This document shows positions 7,352 through 9,892 of a DNA stretch of 9,892 nt, piece by piece; position 1 is the first letter of the stretch; every line of letters starts with the position of its first letter. The position numbers and the translations under genes are program-made. Location of the stretch: contig JANLGB010000079.1 of assembly GCA_024653405.1 (NCBI GenBank), positions 1-9,892 of the forward strand, written 5' to 3'. The notes beneath the pieces were generated by a model. The model saw only the letters and a program-made list of their open reading frames with translations, was not told the origin of the DNA and searched no databases. This stretch comes from Candidatus Saccharicenans sp. (GTDB lineage Bacteria > Acidobacteriota > Aminicenantia > Aminicenantales > Saccharicenantaceae).

Positions 7352-7465
7352 TTGCTTAAGACCACCGGCATACAGGCCCAGGCTTCGGAGAACCCGGTCC
7401 TCAAGCTAAAGAAGAATATTGAAGCCCTCTCCGCCGGGAGAGCTCCTTTCTCCAGGCTTGCTTGA
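7352..7465 (+). CDS. Candidate 37-residue small protein, unrecognised
   Basis: A TTG at 7352 opens 37 codons ending at TGA 7463-7465. AGAGGAG (7338-7344) lies upstream with an ideal 7-nt spacer, and an in-frame TAA lies just before the start. About two thirds of third positions are G or C, like the neighbouring genes. The peptide starts with LKTTGIQAQASENP and is polar and basic in the middle, with no signal peptide or membrane segment. I recognise no family. It could be a real small gene, the remnant of a larger one, or chance in a 209-bp gap. A hairpin at 7427-7442 lies inside it. Confidence 0.3.
   Translation: MLKTTGIQAQASENPVLKLKKNIEALSAGRAPFSRLA
7427..7442. terminator. GC-rich hairpin between convergent genes, possible weak bidirectional terminator
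   Basis: CTCTCC (7427-7432) and GGAGAG (7437-7442) pair around GCCG. It lies between the stops of the phosphoesterase (+, 7275) and the M14 peptidase (-, 7485), where termination is needed from both sides. Neither side has a run of T, so factor-independent termination is doubtful. A second small stem, AAGTC/GACTT at 7465-7481 followed by ATTTTA, is an alternative on the + strand. Confidence 0.25.
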
Positions 7466-7484
7466 AGTCCGCCTAAGACTTATT

Positions 7485-9892
7485 TTAGCGGATAAAGGTA
7501 TTGAACAGGAGCTTGAAGGTGCCATGGGTCTGGGCCCGGTGCTGGGCCCGGAGACCGATTAAGATTACCTGTCCCTGCCCGTAAGTGGCCTCGACCATGG
7601 CGGCTTTCTTGCTCAGGTAGGGCTCGCCTATCAACCAGCCGCTCTGCAACAATTCCTTCTCCTCGTAGCGGACCACCACCCGGTATTTTTCGCTGCTGGG
7701 GCCCGGCAGAATTTCAAAGGCCGGGCTGTTGAAGAAAAGCACCAGGCCCTTTTCCGGAAGTCCGTAGGCCAGCGGATTCAGGTTGTCGAAGGAAGCCTTG
7801 AGAGTGGAGCCCGGGCAGAAAAATTCCCTGGAATCGATCTCGGCCACGGCATTTCTCAGGCTGAGACCAAGTTTTTCTATGGCGAAATTGCCAGCCGCTC
7901 CCAGGCAGACCAGGACGCCACCGCGGTTAACGAATTCCTTCAATTTTTCCAGGCCATCCTGGCCCAGTCCGCTGCGATATTCGGGCGGGAAATTGGCCCA
8001 GCGGCGGGAAGTCTCCTTGACCTCTCCCATGATCATGGCCGTGGAATCGTGCGGGAGTATCAGCAGTTCAATTTTTCTGGCCAGCTGGCCGCTCTTAATG
8101 TCGGCATCCTTGATGGTGAGGTAGGGCAGCTCGAACTTTTCCAGCAGCAGCCTGGTCCAACCTTCTTCCATGTTGCCGCCGTAATACCGCTGGTAAAGGC
8201 CGACTCGCAGGCGCCGCACTTTGTGCAGACCTTCGGCGGGCAGCAAAGCCAGCGGCAGGAAATCGACTCCGGTCTTTTCGGCTATCGACTGCAGGGCGCT
8301 CTCCGGGGCTTCGGTCACGATGAAATCGCCGGGCTGGAGCTCACCCGCATCTTTATCAGCCCGGAGGACCTGAATTTTTCTATCTAGGAGCAGGCTCACC
8401 GCCCGGAAGGAATCGTTCAGGCGGCCATCAAGGCGATAGCCGGCCGGGCCAGCCTTGACCTGGCCGACCGCTTTTAGAGGAGCACTGATTATTTCCAGGC
8501 TGGCTTCCGGGAGTTCATCCAGCGGTTCAACCCGGACGCCCATGAATTCGGCCATGGTGTGGGTTGCCAGGTCGTAAGGCCGGAGAGGTCGGCCGTCTTT
8601 GGAACGGGTCCAGTAATTATCGGGGTAAAATGTGCGGCCCAGCAGATTTCTGATGAGGCCTTTTTTAGGCTGGGCCAGGGAAATCACCCACGACCCGGCC
8701 GGGTAGATTACACCCCCACCTTTAAGTTCGGTGCTGGTGCGGTGAATTTCCAGTCCGCTCTGAAGCAGGATGTTTATCATCTTGATGGCCGTCAGCCGGT
8801 CAAGCTGTTCAGCCGGGATGAGGTAAGCCTGCGGCTTTTCTGTGTCTCCCAGCTCGCTCTGCCGCAGGGCTTTAAGATAGGCATTGTAGAGAAGCGTTTC
8901 CCGGTGGCGAGCGGCCAGGTCCAGCACCGCCCAGGCCGAGATCTTTTGTTGCTCGACTATGTCCCGCAGCCGCCACCAACCACCTTCCCAGGGATGCGGG
9001 AAGCTGCTCTGGGCTTCGTAAGCCGGGAACTGGAGCGATTCGGCTTGGAGCTGGTCGGGATGGATAAATAGGGGAGTGGCCAACCGGGCGCTGGCTGATT
9101 CGGTCAGCATTCCGACTATGTTATGGAACGGAGTTATCCAGTGCCAGCCGAAGTGGCCCCAGCCGGGGAACAGGGCGTCGTTGATAATGCCGGTTTTACC
9201 AGATTCCTCCAGGCGGTAGGCCATGTGGCTGCCGAACCAGGATAGCTCGCGCCATAGCAGGGGGTCGGCATAGGGCCGGATGGGGTCGCAGTAAGGTGGA
9301 ACGTACAGGCGTGGCCCGTAGCTTCCCATGTGGTGGTGGTCAACGTAGGCTTGAGGTTTCCATTCCTGGTAAAGGATCCGGGCGGCGTAGATTGATTCCT
9401 GCAGGTTAAGAAAATCGCCGTCGCGATTGTTATCGTGGCCAGCGTATTTGTGGTAAAGGTAGGGTAGAGGAGAGCCCTCGTACTCCGTACCCAGAGTCTG
9501 GTTGTACCAATCGGTAACCATCACCTGGCCGTCGGGATTAAAACTGGGTATCAGCAGGAAGATGACGTTATCCAGGATTTGTTTTGTTTCCCGGTCCTGG
9601 CGCGAAACAAGGTCATAGGCCAGCTCCGGGGCCATCTGGGTGCCGCCGATTTCGTCGGCGTGGAGGCTCATTGACTGGCAGATGATGGCTTTGCCCTGGT
9701 TGATAAGCTCCGGGATTTCGGCTGCTTGAACCTGCCTGGGGTCGCAGATCTTTTGGTTGATTTCCTTGATTCTTTCCAGATTGGCCAGGTTTTCAGGAGA
9801 AGAGATGATGACCAGGAGAAAGGGCTGACCCATGGTCGTCGGGCCCATATTAACCACTTTGATTTTGGAGCTTTCTTTTTCCAGCAGGGCAA
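7485..9892 (-). CDS. M14 family zinc carboxypeptidase, N-terminus outside window
   Basis: The frame stays open to the right edge, so at least 802 residues are present and the true start (with any signal peptide) lies beyond 9892. A GTG at 9857 is not taken as the start, because ALLEKESSKIK reads through before it. M14 landmarks occur in order. The HxxE zinc motif is in SLHADEIGG (His at 9660-9662, Glu at 9651-9653), followed by SFNPDG and NNRDGDF. The third zinc ligand is in VDHHHMGS (9330-9338), about 109 residues after the first His. The catalytic glutamate is in MLTESASARL (9099-9101). These spacings fit carboxypeptidase A (H69, E72, H196, E270). Such large bacterial forms are usually exported and remove C-terminal residues or process peptides. 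Roughly 500 residues follow the catalytic domain, including VNRGGVLVCLGAAGNFAI, which may belong to an alpha/beta domain resembling glutamine amidotransferases. I cannot assign that half a function. Confidence 0.88.
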   Translation of the reverse strand, partial: ALLEKESSKIKVVNMGPTTMGQPFLLVIISSPENLANLERIKEINQKICDPRQVQAAEIPELINQGKAIICQSMSLHADEIGGTQMAPELAYDLVSRQDRETKQILDNVIFLLIPSFNPDGQVMVTDWYNQTLGTEYEGSPLPYLYHKYAGHDNNRDGDFLNLQESIYAARILYQEWKPQAYVDHHHMGSYGPRLYVPPYCDPIRPYADPLLWRELSWFGSHMAYRLEESGKTGIINDALFPGWGHFGWHWITPFHNIVGMLTESASARLATPLFIHPDQLQAESLQFPAYEAQSSFPHPWEGGWWRLRDIVEQQKISAWAVLDLAARHRETLLYNAYLKALRQSELGDTEKPQAYLIPAEQLDRLTAIKMINILLQSGLEIHRTSTELKGGGVIYPAGSWVISLAQPKKGLIRNLLGRTFYPDNYWTRSKDGRPLRPYDLATHTMAEFMGVRVEPLDELPEASLEIISAPLKAVGQVKAGPAGYRLDGRLNDSFRAVSLLLDRKIQVLRADKDAGELQPGDFIVTEAPESALQSIAEKTGVDFLPLALLPAEGLHKVRRLRVGLYQRYYGGNMEEGWTRLLLEKFELPYLTIKDADIKSGQLARKIELLILPHDSTAMIMGEVKETSRRWANFPPEYRSGLGQDGLEKLKEFVNRGGVLVCLGAAGNFAIEKLGLSLRNAVAEIDSREFFCPGSTLKASFDNLNPLAYGLPEKGLVLFFNSPAFEILPGPSSEKYRVVVRYEEKELLQSGWLIGEPYLSKKAAMVEATYGQGQVILIGLRAQHRAQTHGTFKLLFNTFIR

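Larger units (their letters stand above)
7289..7474. repeat. 9-bp inverted repeats bracketing the convergent intergenic region
   Basis: AGGCGGACT at 7289-7297 is the exact reverse complement of AGTCCGCCT at 7466-7474. The pair brackets most of the 209-bp gap and the candidate small reading frame. I saw no flanking target duplication and no transposase, so a mobile origin is only one possibility. A repeat this short may be chance. Confidence 0.25.

Noticed and set aside
1..9892. CRISPR arrays, tRNA or rRNA genes, insertion sequences, defence or toxin-antitoxin systems
   Set aside because: I saw no regularly spaced repeats, no transposase or integrase motifs, no cloverleaf or rRNA signature, and no immunity gene families. 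The content is metabolic and envelope-related.

Overview
The window looks like an ordinary stretch of a diderm bacterial chromosome with moderately high GC. It carries five long, well-supported protein genes and the tail of a sixth. Two lipoprotein signal peptides and a large M14 peptidase of a usually exported type point to a heterotrophic bacterium that works on polymers outside the cytoplasm. Gene content and codon style would fit an Acidobacteriota-like or Candidatus Aminicenantes-like lineage. That placement is a guess from gene content, not a measurement.

Layout. Positions 1-84 (+) are the C-terminus of a probable adenine phosphoribosyltransferase. Positions 208-1542 (+) are an NCS2/AzgA-type purine permease, so the left end is a purine salvage pair. 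Positions 1644-3410 (+) are a lipoprotein glycoside hydrolase family 3 enzyme of the NagZ (beta-N-acetylhexosaminidase) type. It overlaps by ATGA an aldo/keto reductase at 3407-4390 (+). That gene ends inside a 13-bp stem-loop that probably terminates the leftward cluster. Positions 4582-7275 (+) are a lipoprotein with an N-terminal YncE-like beta-propeller and a C-terminal alkaline-phosphatase-superfamily phosphoesterase. Positions 7485-9892 (-) are a convergent M14 zinc carboxypeptidase whose N-terminus lies beyond the window.

The roles fit together loosely. The permease and phosphoribosyltransferase recover purines. The NagZ-like lipoprotein would trim amino sugars from glycans, and the peptidase would act on peptides. 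The propeller-phosphoesterase would hydrolyse an unknown phosphoester in the envelope. No pathway links all of them, and I see no defence system, mobile element, CRISPR array, tRNA or rRNA.

No gap between genes exceeds 300 bases. The most noteworthy unexplained details are four. There is a perfect 11-bp hairpin inside the signal-peptide codons of the GH3 gene. A well-spaced ribosome binding site precedes a 37-codon TTG-start reading frame between the convergent genes at 7352-7465. A 10-bp direct repeat lies in the leader of the phosphoesterase gene. The C-terminal half of the M14 protein has no family I can name.
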